From Cervus elaphus (Eukaryota > Chordata > Mammalia > Artiodactyla > Cervidae): DNA of 64,000 nt. The position numbers and the translations under genes are program-made. The notes under the pieces were generated by a model. The model worked only from the letters and a program-made list of their open reading frames with translations, was not told the origin of the DNA and made no database searches. The first letter of the stretch is position 1. Each line of letters begins with the position of its first letter. Location: assembly GCF_910594005.1 (NCBI RefSeq), contig NC_057828.1, positions 12,536,235-12,600,234 of the forward strand, read 5' to 3'. This document shows, piece by piece, positions 36,366 to 47,652 of the stretch.

Positions 36366-37035
36366 TTAAAAATTGACACATAGTTAATTTACAGTATTGT
36401 GTTAGTTTCAGGTATACAATAAAGAGATTGGATATATGTGCATAGATATCTGAATATAGATATTTATTTTCAGATTATTTTCCACTATTTGTTATAGTAA
36501 GATACTGAATATAGTTCCATGCGCTATACAGTATGTCCTTTCTGTTTTTTTTTTTTTTTTTAAATAAATGATATCATACTACATATACCATTCTGGAACT
36601 TGCCTTTTTTGTTTTTGTTTTGGCTATACTACACAGCCTTGCAGGATCTTAGCTTTCTGGACCAGGGATTGAACCCATGCCCCCTGCATTGGAAGCACAG
36701 ATTCTTAGTCACTGGGCCATCAAGGAAGTCCCTGTTGATCTATTTTATTTAGAGTAGTGTGTATCTATCCATCTGAAACTCCTAATTTAGCCTCCTGCCT
36801 GTGCTATCCACTTTTATAACCATAAACTTGTTTTCTGTGTCTGTGAGTCTAATTTTCTTTGTAAGCAAGTTCATTTGTATCATTATTTTAGATTCCACAC
36901 ATAAGTGATATCATATAATATTTGACAATATCACATCATATGTCTGACATAACATGATAATCTCTAGGTCCATTCTTATTGCTGTAATGGCTTTATTTCA
37001 TTCTTTTTACAGCTAAAAAGTTACTCATTTTTATA
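36366..37035 (-). mobile_element. Older L1 3' end, antisense (right copy), split by a CHR SINE
   Basis: Starts with the L1 terminus ('agttaatttacagtattgtg'), passes 'gaatatagttccatgcgcta', is interrupted at about 36541-36735, and resumes with 'gatctattttatttagagta' and 'gtgatatcatataatatttg'. Strongly diverged. Confidence 0.7.
36600..36735 (-). mobile_element. CHR-type tRNA-Glu SINE, antisense
   Basis: 'gcaggatcttagctttctgg', 'accagggattgaacccatgc', 'ccccctgcattggaagcaca' and the end 'atcaaggaagtccc' give a complete reversed tRNA-Glu-derived head. The T-run at 36546-36560 may be part of its tail. Confidence 0.82.
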
Positions 37036-37698
37036 TATAATTAGAGACTCTTTAAGCTATAAAATATATTTTATATTTCAGTAATTTATGTTATTTTCAA
37101 TAATAAAAATATATTTTATATTTCATTAAAGAAGAGAGTAAACCAATAGACATAACCTTTGCTATGTCTTTTATATATTACACCTGAGCATAGTGCATTC
37201 TGAGAAGTTTTCTGAATCTTAGAACAATGAATTGATCCCTCTACCCCCATTATCTGGTATGGCAAATCAAGTGGAAGATATAAAGCTATCTGGGAATAAA
37301 ACACTGATCATCTCTCACCTTCAAAAGGTGATGGCAACTGTATAATTTACCCTGTGTTAAAAGGATCTGAGACTTTAAAACAATCTAACAAAAACAAAAC
37401 AACAATTCCAGTTAAATATTTTGTTTGCCTCTGGACTCTCAGAGGTACTACAGTAACCACCGTGGTCCATGGGTCATTTTGTCCTCTAATTTTTATGTCA
37501 CTGCTAATTAGCTTGAACTATTTTTCAAATAGTCTCTTGCAGCTTAAATATAGAAAAAACTAGCTTATTCTCTATATTTGGAATAAAATTTCCAATGACA
37601 GTTCCAAATTCATAAACATTCTGAATGACAGATTCAAATAATTCAGTATTTAAATGACATGCATATATAAATAAAGATATAAGTAAAATATGTCTGAA
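37036..37698. other. Single-copy AT-rich DNA
   Basis: No supported gene. Confidence 0.4.
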
Positions 37699-37738
37699 AA
37701 TGTATATATATATATATATACACACACACAAACACACT
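37699..37738. repeat. (TA)n(CA)n compound microsatellite
   Basis: A TA run at 37702-37720 followed directly by CA units. Confidence 0.9.
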
Positions 37739-37748
37739 AAGATATTAT

Positions 37749-38880
37749 TCAGTTCAGTTCAGTTCAGTTCAGTCGCTCACTCGTGTCTGACTCTTTGTGA
37801 CCACATGAATCGCAGCAGGCCAGGCCTCCCTGTCCATCACCAACTGCTGGAGTTTACTCAAACTCATGCCCATCGAGTCAGTGATGCCATCCAGCCATCT
37901 CATCCTCTGTCGTCCCCTTCTCCTCCTGTCCCCAATCCCTCCCAGCATCAGGGTCTTTTCCAATGAGTCAACTCTTCACATGAGGTGGCCAAAGTATTGG
38001 AGTTTCAGCTTCAGCATCAGTCCTTCCAATGAACACCCAGGACTTATCTCCTTTTGGATGGACTGGTTGGATCTCCTTGCAGTCCAAGGGACCCTCAAGA
38101 GTCTTCAACACCACAGTTCAAAAGCATCAATTTTTTGGCACTCAGCTTTCATCACAGTCCAACTCTCACATCCATACATGACCTCTGGAAAAACCATAGC
38201 CTTGACCAGATGGACCTTTGTTGGCAAAGTAATGTCTCTGCTTTTTAATATGCTATCTAGGTTGGTCAATAACTTTCCTTCCAAGGAGTAAGGGTCTTTT
38301 AATTTCACGGCTGCAGTCACCATCTGCAAGTGATTTTGGAGCCCCCCAAAATAAAGTCTGACACTGTTTCCACTGTCTTCCCATCTATTTGCCATGAAGT
38401 GATGGGACCAGATGCCATGATCTTAGTTTTCTGAATGCTGAGCTTTAAGCCAACTTTTCACTCTCCTCTTTCCCCTTCATCAAGAGGCTTTTTAGTTCCT
38501 CTTCACTTTCTGCCATAAGGGTGGTGTCATCTGCATATCTGAGGTTATTGATATTTCTCCTGGCAATCTGGATTCCAGCTTGTGCTTCTTCCAGCCCAGC
38601 ATTTCTCATGATGTACTCTGCATATAAGTTAAATAAGCAGGGTGACAATATACAGCCTTGACGTACTCCTTTTCCTATTTGGAACCAGTCTGTTGTTCTA
38701 TGTCCAGTTCTAACTGTTTCTTCCTGACCTGCATACAGGTTTCTCAAGAGGCAGGTCAGGTGGTCTGGTATTCCCATCTCTTTCAGAATTTTCCACAGTT
38801 TATTGTGATCCACACAGTTGAAGGCTTTGGCGTAGTCAATAAAGCAGAAATAGATGTTTTTCCAGAACTCTCTTGTTTTT
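37749..38880 (-). mobile_element. BovB LINE 3' third, antisense, RT motifs preserved
   Basis: Starts with five 'cagtt'-type units (the longest BovB tail in the window), continues through 3' UTR and C-terminal codons, and ends inside the RT domain near 'gatgtttttccagaactctc'. It has frameshifts but relatively low divergence. Confidence 0.92.
38445..38813 (-). pseudogene. BovB reverse-transcriptase core fragment
   Basis: A 122-codon frame with three RT landmarks in order: the LLRNLYAGQ segment (22-30), RQGCILSP (51-58, palm element) and the catalytic YADD (93-96). The two aspartates of YADD are intact. The frame breaks after ESEKLA, and the endonuclease and fingers are missing because the element is 5'-truncated, so it cannot make a working enzyme. 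The start Met is internal to the family protein. Confidence 0.92.
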
Positions 38881-39029
38881 ACACATAAATATCACCATCT
38901 TCTTTCACAGACACACAAGCTATGCCTTTTACTATGTTTATATTATCTATGGGTTAATCTTACAAGTTTAACAATTATGCTAACCATCTAGGTCTAGATC
39001 CATCCAGTTTAGACTTTATACATTTGGTA

Positions 39030-39232
39030 ATTAATAACCACTTATCCATGTCCAACTCTGCAACTGCATAGACTGTCCATAAGAATCCTCTGTCTATGGA
39101 ATTCTCCAAGCAAGAACACTGGAGTCAGTAGCCATTCCCTTCTCTGGGGGATCTACCCAACCCAGGGATCGAATGTGGGCCTCCCACATTGCAGGCAGAT
39201 TCTTTACCATCTGAGCTACCAGAGAAGCCCAA
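39030..39232 (-). mobile_element. Bov-tA-type SINE, antisense
   Basis: 'ttatccatgtccaactctgc' tail, 'attctccaagcaagaacact' middle, and reverse head 'ggcagattctttaccatctg' ending 'gagaagccca'. Confidence 0.9.
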
Positions 39233-41750
39233 TCCAAGATTAAGAAGTTGAATGTCTATTACTTTTTTATCCCCCTTCCCCATATTTTTTCTGTGTTAGA
39301 ATGTGACATAATTTCCCCTATGATGATTTTTTTTTTTTAGTCCAACCTCTTCTCTAGGCCTTAATTAACTGAAGAATTGCATTTAAATAGAGAAAAAATT
39401 ATGATAAATGTTTTCCAAGTTTTGTCCTTTAAAATCATCACATTTTATTTCTTTAAACTCCTTGGACATGAACAACAAGTGTATTTGAAATGTGGGTTTG
39501 AATGAAACATAGTTTGAGGTGGGCATGCATGTAAGTGGAGTACATGAATTTGTTATTTCTTATATCAAAATAATTTCTCCACTTATACCAATATTAACCT
39601 TCCCTTAGATTTGTGCAATTGTTTTGTGATGGGATTTGGAAGAAAGGAAGATGGCATAGACTGGTAGTGAGGTTGAACCATTTCCAGGTCTTGTTCAAAT
39701 GCAGACTTAAGAGCAGCATGTGGGAGTTTTCAGCAAAAAAATAAATTAATGAATAAAAAATTGACTTGCCATCACACTTGTGGAAAAGAGAACTATAGCT
39801 TTAAAACTATTGCATTAGAAAATGTGTTTTCCATGATCATAACTAATAGATAGTGGAATATAAATCCTGACTAAGGAACTAAGCTATTTTAATGGAACTA
39901 GTGACAATCCACTTCCTACAAGTTTAAACTGAGAAATGGGAAAGATGTTTTTTCAACAAATATATCTGCACTTTAATAACATCATTTCTAAAATGCATCC
40001 TTGATTGCTATGTTTATTTTCATTTTTTAGGAAATTATTTATTCTTTATAATCATTAGCAAGATTACATTTTCTTAAATCAAAATATCAAATGTTATATT
40101 AATACTTTCCTACTGCAAAATGTTGAATAATGAATTGAATCTTTAATATCACCATAGGTTTTCACTATAAATGTTAAATTCACATATATATAATGAAAAA
40201 TTTTAATATTAATAGAGTATTTATAATGAATCACACTAAAATCATTATTGTCTTATGTAATTTTAAACTATGCTCTATCATATTTATTTTACTTTGTGCT
40301 TTGGTGATATAAACTCCCTAGCTGATTTTTAAGATTCTAAACATTAAACATTTTTGCAGTATAATTATGCATGAAATTTTAGTACACAATTAAACCATTT
40401 ATAAATGTTTATAAAAATGCACATTTCCATTTCTGATGTTACTGGGTTTTACCTGCTTGAAAACAAAGAGTATGCGGTATGCATTTTTTTAAATTTGCAA
40501 ACTGAAGGTGTAGCCCCTAGTGAATGGCCAATGCTCTTTATGGATGAATAAACATTTCTGAAACCTCATTAATAAAAACAATGTAAACAGCACCCCTGTT
40601 TTCCAGAATTATAAAACACTCTCAAATATAATTTTGCATGGATGTGTTAAAACAACATGAGCATTATACAAAATTATTTATAACATATTAAATAAAAACA
40701 ATGCTTTTGATTACTTTAATAGGGAGGAAAACAAATCACAATGATAAACCTCACTGTTCTCTAAAATACAAATATTTGCTGGAAATCAGACGTTCTCAGG
40801 TTAGTGGCACTGAAGGAGCCTCTCAGAGAAAATTATTTTAGAGACCTGGGTTGCTAGAATTATTGGAGTGAAATCGTTAAGAGACTGCTCAGTGAGAGAA
40901 CTCTTCTCTGCCATATTTCAAATAACTTTAGAAAGAAGAAACAAGCACTTCAAAGTGCCTTTTCTTCTAAGAAATTCAAAATGCATTTTTTTCTAAGAAT
41001 GGGCTAGTTACTTCATTTTTGCATGGGAAAAAATTAATTTTCCTTTAATAGCAGAATCACTGAACAGCAGTGCCTAAAGATAATAACAACCAGAATTTCA
41101 AATCTTGTTAGTGTCCCTAGGCAGATAGATGGCTACTAACAAGCAAATGCAACTCTGCAATTAATAAGCATATTGTTCTGGTCAAACTGTATATTTAATA
41201 AAGTCCATCTTTCATTTATTCACATTTATTTAACCCCTAATCTTTGTCAGGCAGTATGCTACTTACTAAAATGGAATAAATACAGAGATATACAGTATGG
41301 TGAGAAAACAGATATGTATAAATAATTATACAAATAAATGCAAAATAAATATCAGAACAATGTGACAGATGACAGTAATAAGCCATCACAAAAATTTAAC
41401 AAATGAACAATAAGATAATATATGACTTACTTAGTCAAAGGTGTCAGAACTATCCTTGTAAACCTGATTGCATAGTATGTTTTATTTCTTAAATATGGTA
41501 ATAGCTATTTTCATTTGCCTGTTAACTTGTTGATTATTCACCACTCCAAGTACATCTTAGAATCAAAGATAATTTGAAAGACACATAGTGCATCAAGTAT
41601 TGCACTAGAGGTAACTTCACTGCTGGTGTTCAGACATGTGATTGCAAACTACTGTCTTGGTAGAAACCTATCTTCATGAAACAAATTTGATCTCCAAAAA
41701 AGCATTCTGCATTTTTCAAAATAATAATGATTTTAAATGCAATGTCATTC
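39233..41750. other. Longest repeat-poor stretch; no gene supported
   Basis: About 2.5 kb with almost no recognisable young repeats. I see no splice-flanked open frame on either strand. About 41214-41330 faintly resembles the 3' end of L2/MIR ('ttgtcaggcagtatgctact'). The lack of BovB or SINE insertions here, against a dense background, is noted in the findings. Confidence 0.45.
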
Positions 41751-42224
41751 TGTTGGGGCCAGTGTGAAGAAAGCAGGAGAGACTCCACCTTGAAGCTTGC
41801 CATCCATTTTAAAGACAGGATATGAACTGGGCCTGAACCTTGCCCAAGAGTGAGGAAACCATTGCTAGGGAAACCCAGGTCTCCTGGAGACTTCCCTCCC
41901 TACAGATGGCAAACAGAGATTTGTCAGGCTGTCCCTGTTAGATTAACTATGGAGACATCCCACCTTAATGTGTAATCATTGTCCCCCTCCCTTTAACTTT
42001 GTTTGTTCTGCCAGCACCTACTTGTTGTAAAACTCAATCATATACAACAAAGAGGCTGCAAAGATGTAACCAGTCACATAGTGGGGGTTGTAAAACTGGG
42101 CCTCTCAGAAACATCAGGGTCCTTGTTGGGAACTGATTCCCTTGGACCCACTGGCATAATAAACTGTACTCCACTGTCTTGAGTGTCCTCCGAGGTGTGT
42201 TTTGAGACTCTGGATTCCACAACA
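41751..42224 (+). mobile_element. Solo LTR (474 bp), endogenous-retrovirus type
   Basis: Begins 'tgttggggccagtg' and ends 'gattccacaaca', giving the TG...CA ends and short inverted termini (TGTTG / CAACA) of a retroviral LTR. A polyadenylation signal 'aataaa' lies at about 42159-42164, followed by a GT-rich stretch. No gag, pol or env lies on either side, so this is a solo LTR left by recombination between two LTRs. I do not see a matching 4-6 bp TSD. Confidence 0.75.
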
Positions 42225-43361
42225 AATCAATTTTTTTCTTCAGGCTAAATCTTTAAAAGTATACACAGGCCTGCTGGGAGGCAGTGGAGTATGAGAAACA
42301 GAAAGAAATACTCTATTGATAACTAGTGAAACACTTCAGACTAATTGACATTTATGATACCATGTCATACAAACTCAGGGGGAGAAAAGGATGCCATGAT
42401 TTCTGTTATTTCTGAAAATTTTAACTATGATGTAAATACAGAAATGATCTATCAAACATTTAAAATGCTTAAAAACTATTTTGCTACCTCCTCATCCCTT
42501 TTCCAAATTGCATCTTCTCCTGAATGTCCCAGAAAATTGAGTGTCCCACTATTCACTCAATTACAGCAACTCAAAACTTGAGCTCCATGCTTTTCTTTTC
42601 TTTTTTTAGTCAAATATTGATTAAGTCACTGGTTAAGTTTCTACGTACTGATACTATTCCAAATATCTTAGTATACTTTTAAAAATACTCTGTTTGAATC
42701 TGAAATTTTCACCAAGCTCAGTACTTTCCAAACTATCTAGGATCAGTCACTCTCCTCAACCCCTTGCGCAATTCAATGTGGAAAAATAATTTTGTAAAAT
42801 GAAATAGATATAAAGTACTAGAAAAATATAAGCAATGAAGGCATATAAAATGCAAATTCTATTTTTATGAGATGCAAGGAAGAGAAAATCACATTACAAT
42901 AAATATATTCAGGATAAATACGATAAGAACAAAGTATAAACATTTTATACATTGTTTATGGAAAATACACAAGGGGATTAATGTAGATAATTCCTTTTAC
43001 AATCGATGTGTTTTTCCTCCTGCAGTCATAAATGAAGAAAACACTGATTCCTCATATTAAACACCTACATGCAAACATTAAACAAGCCCATTTGTCATAT
43101 TAAAACTTAAAGATATACTCAGTATTCATCCAATGTGTGCATATAGTTTGACAACTCTAACACAAAAATGTATAAAGCCTTGCTTGTTAAGTCCTATGTT
43201 AGGTTAAAGACATTATTCCTGGAAAAAGATGCCTGTTCATCTGCTAGCTATGTTTTATTTTAGTAACTCATATTATAGCAATCAGTCTCACAGAAATGTA
43301 TTGGTGAGTCATGAAAGTGGCTTTAAAGCACCTTCAGTGAGCTTCTGATATTCCTTTTTAA
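42225..43361. other. Single-copy AT-rich DNA
   Basis: The frames at 42345-42581 and 42872-43060 show no recognisable domain. No gene supported. Confidence 0.4.
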
Positions 43362-43581
43362 TGCTGTATGCAAAGAGTCGTGTCTGACTCTTTGTGACCC
43401 CATGGACTATAGCCTGCCAGGCTCCTCTGTCCATCGTATTTTTTCAGGCAAGAATACTGGAGTGGGTTGTCATTTCCTTCTCTAGGGATTTTTCCCAACC
43501 CAGGGATTGAATCTATTTCTCCTGCATCTCCTGCTTTGGCAGGCATATTCCTTACCACTAGCACCACCTGGGAAGCCTATT
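43362..43581 (-). mobile_element. Bov-tA-type SINE, antisense
   Basis: 'aaagagtcgtgtctgactct' tail, 'caggcaagaatactggagtg' middle, reverse head 'ccttaccactagcaccacct' then 'gggaagcct'. Confidence 0.92.
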
Positions 43582-43924
43582 TTTAACTTTTATGCAAAAT
43601 GAAGGAAGTGTTGTATTTTCAAAGTTCATCTTTAAAATTCTGTCCAGCTTCAATCATGTTTCTTACATGACTATAACTGAAGTATCTTTCTCTAGAAGAA
43701 ATAAACACTAATTCATATGGTTTTGAGTTATACTTACTGAACTGAGCTTTGACTGTTATAAATTAAAACATGGTTCTACTTCTAGTAACTAGCAAGAATA
43801 TCCTGGCACATGCAACTGTCAAATATCAATAGAAGTTTCCAAGTGATTACTCTCAGCTTCCATGCTTATGTTGTTTAAAAAAAAAAAAAAATATTTGTAG
43901 ACTAGCAATAACCCATGATCCATG

Positions 43925-44940
43925 GGTCAAACCTCATCTCAGTTCCCAAGAAGGGTAGTATTAAGAATGTGCTAACCATCGGACAATTGCTCTCATTTCC
44001 CATTCTTGTAAGGTAATGCATAAAATCTTGCATGCTAGGCTTCAGCATTTTGTGAATGAAAAATTTCTAGGTGTCCAAGCTGGATTTAGAAAATGAAGAA
44101 GAACCAGAGATCAAATTAACAACATTCACTGGATCATGGAGATAGCTAGGGAATTCCAACTCCCCCACAAAAAAGAAAAAAAAAAAAAAACTACCTCTGT
44201 TTCATTGACTACCACAAAGCCTTTGACTGTGTGGATCATAATAAACCATGGAAAGCTCTTGAAGAGATGGGAATACCAGACCATCTTATCTGTCTCCTGA
44301 GAAACATGTATGTATAGAGGGGGGAAATGTGGAAGTAGTGACAGATTACCTTCTGGGCTCTAAAATCACTGCAGATGGTGCCTGCAGCCAAGAAATCAGA
44401 AGACATTTGCTTTTTGGCAGGAAAGCTATGACAATCCTAGACACTGTGCTGAAAAGTAGAGACATTACTCTGCCAACAAAGGTCCATACAGTCAAGGTTA
44501 TGGTCTTCCCCATAATCAAGCACAATTGTGAGAGCTGGACCATAAAGAAGGTGGAGCAATGAAGAATCGATGCCTCCAAACTATGGTGCTGAGAATACTC
44601 CTGAGAGTCCCTTGGACAGCAAGATCAAACCAGTCAAGCTTAAGGGAAATCAACCCTGAATACTCGTTGGAAGGACTGTTGCTGAAACTGAAACTCCAGT
44701 ATTTCGGTCATCTGATGCGAATGATTGATTCATTGGAAAAGTCCTTGATGCTGGGAAAGATTGAGGACAGAAAGAGAAGAGGATGTCAGAGGATAAGAGG
44801 CCTGGATGGCATCACCGATGCAATGATATGAACTTGGGCAAACTTCGGGAGATGGAGAGGGACAGAGAGGCCTGGCAGTACTGCAGTCCATGGGGTTGCA
44901 AAGAGGCGGACACTACTGGGTGGCTAAACAACAACAAATG
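43925..44940 (+). mobile_element. BovB LINE, sense, RT core deleted internally
   Basis: Covers the N-terminal part of the RT region ('cagttcccaagaagggtagt' to 'ctgagaaacatgtatg', about 44312). It then jumps directly to the post-RT region from 'atagagggggg' (about 44317) and runs to the 3' end. About 400 bases, including RQGC...YADD, are missing compared with the 37.7-38.9 kb copy. An A-run lies at 44175-44190. Frames 44329-44562 and 44559-44831 read the post-RT C-terminus. Confidence 0.9.
44329..44831 (+). pseudogene. BovB C-terminal region remnant
   Basis: Two overlapping frames (77 and 90 codons) carry the post-RT region: SKITADGACSQEIRRH, LKSRDITLPTKVH and CESWTIKK in the first, and LRVPWTAR, LQYFGHLMR and RGCQRIRGLDGIT in the second. 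One frameshift separates them at about 44560. The function of this C-terminal region is not well defined. It has no catalytic motif here. Confidence 0.85.
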
Positions 44941-45117
44941 ACTCATGAACTACACTTTGAAGAGCATTGACCCAGAATACCTCCACTTTAGTTTTTGTTG
45001 TTGTTGTTTGTTTGTTTCTTCACTGTACAAGTTTGAGTGATCAGGTGATTAGAATATTCATTCTGTTAGAGTTTCCTCTTCACTTCGGCACAGAAATCCT
45101 TCAGTGATTCTGTAGTG

Positions 45118-46318
45118 AATTTTTTATTGTTACTCAGTTGCATCCAACTCTTTATGACCCCATGACCTGCAGCACAGCAGGCTTCCCTGTCTTCACTATC
45201 TCCCTGAGTTGCTCAAAGTCATGTCCATTGAGCCATTGAGGCCATACAGTCATCTCATTCTCTGTTGGTCCCTTCTCCTCTTGCCCTCAGTTTTTCCCAG
45301 CATTAGGATCTTTTCCACTGAGTTGGCTCTTCCCATCAGGTGACCAAAGTATTGGAGCTTCAGTTTCAGCATCAGTATTCCAATGAAATTCAGGCTTGAT
45401 TTTATTTAGAACTGACTGGTTTGATCTTGCTGTCCAAGGGACTCTCAAGAGTCTTCTCCAGTACCAAAGTTTGAAAGCATCAATTCTTCTGCATTCAGCC
45501 TTCTTTATGGTCCAACTCTCATATCCATACACGACTACTGGGATAGCCTTGACTAGATGAACCTTGGTTGGCAATGTGATGTTTCTGCTTTTTATACTCT
45601 GAATAACTTTTCTTCCAAGGAGCAAGCACCTTATAATTTTGTGGCTGCAGTCACTGTCCATAGTGATTTTGGAGCCCAAGAAAATAAAATCTGTCACTGT
45701 TTCCACTTTTTCCCCATCTATTTACCATGAAGTGATGGGACCAGATGCCATGATCTTCATTTTTTGAATGTTGAGTTTTAAGTCAGTTTTTTCCACTATC
45801 CTCTTTCACCTTCATCAAGAGGCTGTTTAGTTCCTCTTTGCTTTCTGCCATTAGAGTGGTATCAATCTGCATATCTGTGGTTGCTGATCTTTCTCCCAGC
45901 AATCTTGATTCCATCTTGTGATTCATCCAGCCCAGCATTTCACATGATGTACTCTCTCTGCACATAAGCTAAATAAGCAGGGTGACAATATACAGCCTTG
46001 ACATCTTTCTTTACCAATTTTGAATGAATTGATTGTCCCATGTCCAGTTCTAACTTGCTTCTTGTACTGCATACAGGTTTCTCAGGAGGCAGGTAATGTG
46101 GTCTGGTATTCCCAGAAATTTAAGTACTTTCCACAGTCTGTTGTGACCCACATAGTCAAAGACTTTTAGAGTAGTCAATAAGGCAGAAGACTTTCTGGAA
46201 TTCTCTTATTTTTTCTGTGTTCCAAAGGATGTTGACAATTTGATCTCTGGTTCTTCTGCCTTTTTTAAATCCAGCTTGTACATCTGGAAATTCTCAGTTC
46301 ATGTACTTTAGAAAATAA
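45118..46318 (-). mobile_element. BovB LINE 3' portion, antisense
   Basis: 3' end at 'tattgttactcagttgcatc', reaching back through the C-terminus and RT to 'ccagcttgtacatctggaaa'. Many small deletions and stops. Frame 45287-45706 shows the C-terminal region and 45783-45965 a decayed piece of the RT. It faces the sense BovB at 43.9-44.9 kb, tail to tail, with about 180 bp between. Confidence 0.9.
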
Positions 46319-46651
46319 GTAGCATCTATTAAGCCCAGCATATAGATATAAACCTGGTGAAGTTTAACCCTAGGTTTAAAAATGTTTGCAAATACAACAG
46401 GAACACCATGTTTTCATCTATCCCAGTGTCATTTCAATTCTTAACCAGAAAGAGAAGTAAACACCTGGGGGAGACAATTTCCTGCAAAAAGACATCTTTG
46501 GATAGTGCTGGACATTTTTCCTAAGTGTAGAGAGGAGGCATCTAAAAATGAAGAATATCTGTGCCAGTAATAGTCACAAATTATCCATTGTGATATGTTT
46601 GCTCTGATTATCAACTCTCTTGCATTCTTGTGTCATTTTCATGTTCATATT
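46319..46651. other. Spacer, nothing recognised
   Basis: About 330 bp of unassigned AT-rich sequence. Confidence 0.4.
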
Positions 46652-46860
46652 ACATGCTCAGTCTCTCAGTTTGTGTATGACTCTTGGTAATCCCATGGAC
46701 TATTGTCTACCAGGCTCCTATGTCCATGGAATTTTTGAGGCAAGAATACTTCAATGAGTTACCATTTACTACTCCAGGGTATATTCCTGACCCAGGGATC
46801 AAATCTGTGTCTGCTGCATCAGCAAGTGGATTCTCTAGCACTGAGCCACCAGGGAAGCCA
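46652..46860 (-). mobile_element. Bov-tA-type SINE, antisense
   Basis: 'catgctcagtctctcagttt' tail, 'aggcaagaatacttcaatga' middle, reverse head 'gattctctagcactgagcca' then 'ccagggaagcca'. Confidence 0.9.
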
Positions 46861-47402
46861 TTACAGAAAATGAATGGTAGGTGTTGTAAGAGGTCAGCGG
46901 TGGAACCCAAGAAATGAAACAATCATTTTCATACCTGTGAATTAACTACTTAGCATCAGTTCAGTTCAGTCGCCTAGTTGTGTCTCACTCTGTGATCCCA
47001 TGGACTGAAGCATGCCAGGAATCCCTGTCCATTGCCAGCTCCTAGAGTTTACTCAAACTCAAGTCCATATAATCAGTGAAGCCATCCAACAATCTCATCC
47101 TCTGTCAGTCCCTTCTCCTCCTGCCTTCAATGTTCTCCAGCATCAGTGTCTTTTCCAATAAGTCAGTTCTTCACATTATGTGGCCAAAGTATTGGAGTTT
47201 CAGCTTCAGCATCAGTCCTTCCAATGAATATTCAGGAATGATTTCCTTTAGGCTGACTAGTTGGATCTCCTTGCAGTCCAAGGGACTCTCAAGAGTCTTC
47301 TCCAACACCACAGTTCAAAAGCAACAATTATTTGGCACTCAGCCTTCTTTATAGTTCAACTCTCACATCCATACATAACTACTGGAAAAACCACAGCTTT
47401 GA

Positions 47403-47633
47403 CTAGATGGAATTTGTTGGCAAAATAATGTCTCTGCTTTTTAATACCCTGTCTATGTTGATCATAGCTTTCCTTCCATAGAGCAAGCATTTTTCAATTT
47501 CATGGCTACAGTCATCATCTGTAGTTATTTTGGAGCCCCCCAAAATAAAGTTTCCATTGTTTCCCCATCTATTTTCTCCTTTGCATTTCACTTCTCTTCT
47601 TTTCACAGCTATTTGTAAGGCCTCCTCAGACAA
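47403..47633 (-). pseudogene. BovB linker-to-C-terminus fusion frame, RT skipped
   Basis: A 77-codon frame whose first ~18 residues (SEEALQIAVKRREVKCKGEN) are the endonuclease-RT linker. The rest (from GNNGNFILGGSKITTDDD) is the post-RT region. The join is in frame, so the internal deletion fused the two flanking regions rather than scrambling them. No catalytic residue remains. Confidence 0.88.
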
Positions 47634-47652
47634 CCATGTTGCTTTTCTGCAT

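Noticed and set aside
41751..42224. A provirus with gag, pol or env
   Set aside because: Only one LTR is present and the flanks contain no retroviral coding sequence.
43925..44940. RNA splicing as the cause of the internal BovB deletion
   Set aside because: A donor-like CAG/GT is expected near the upstream break and an AG precedes the downstream break. But extra bases at the join and the lack of any GT donor at the matching deletion in the 46957-49695 copy make splicing a poor common explanation.
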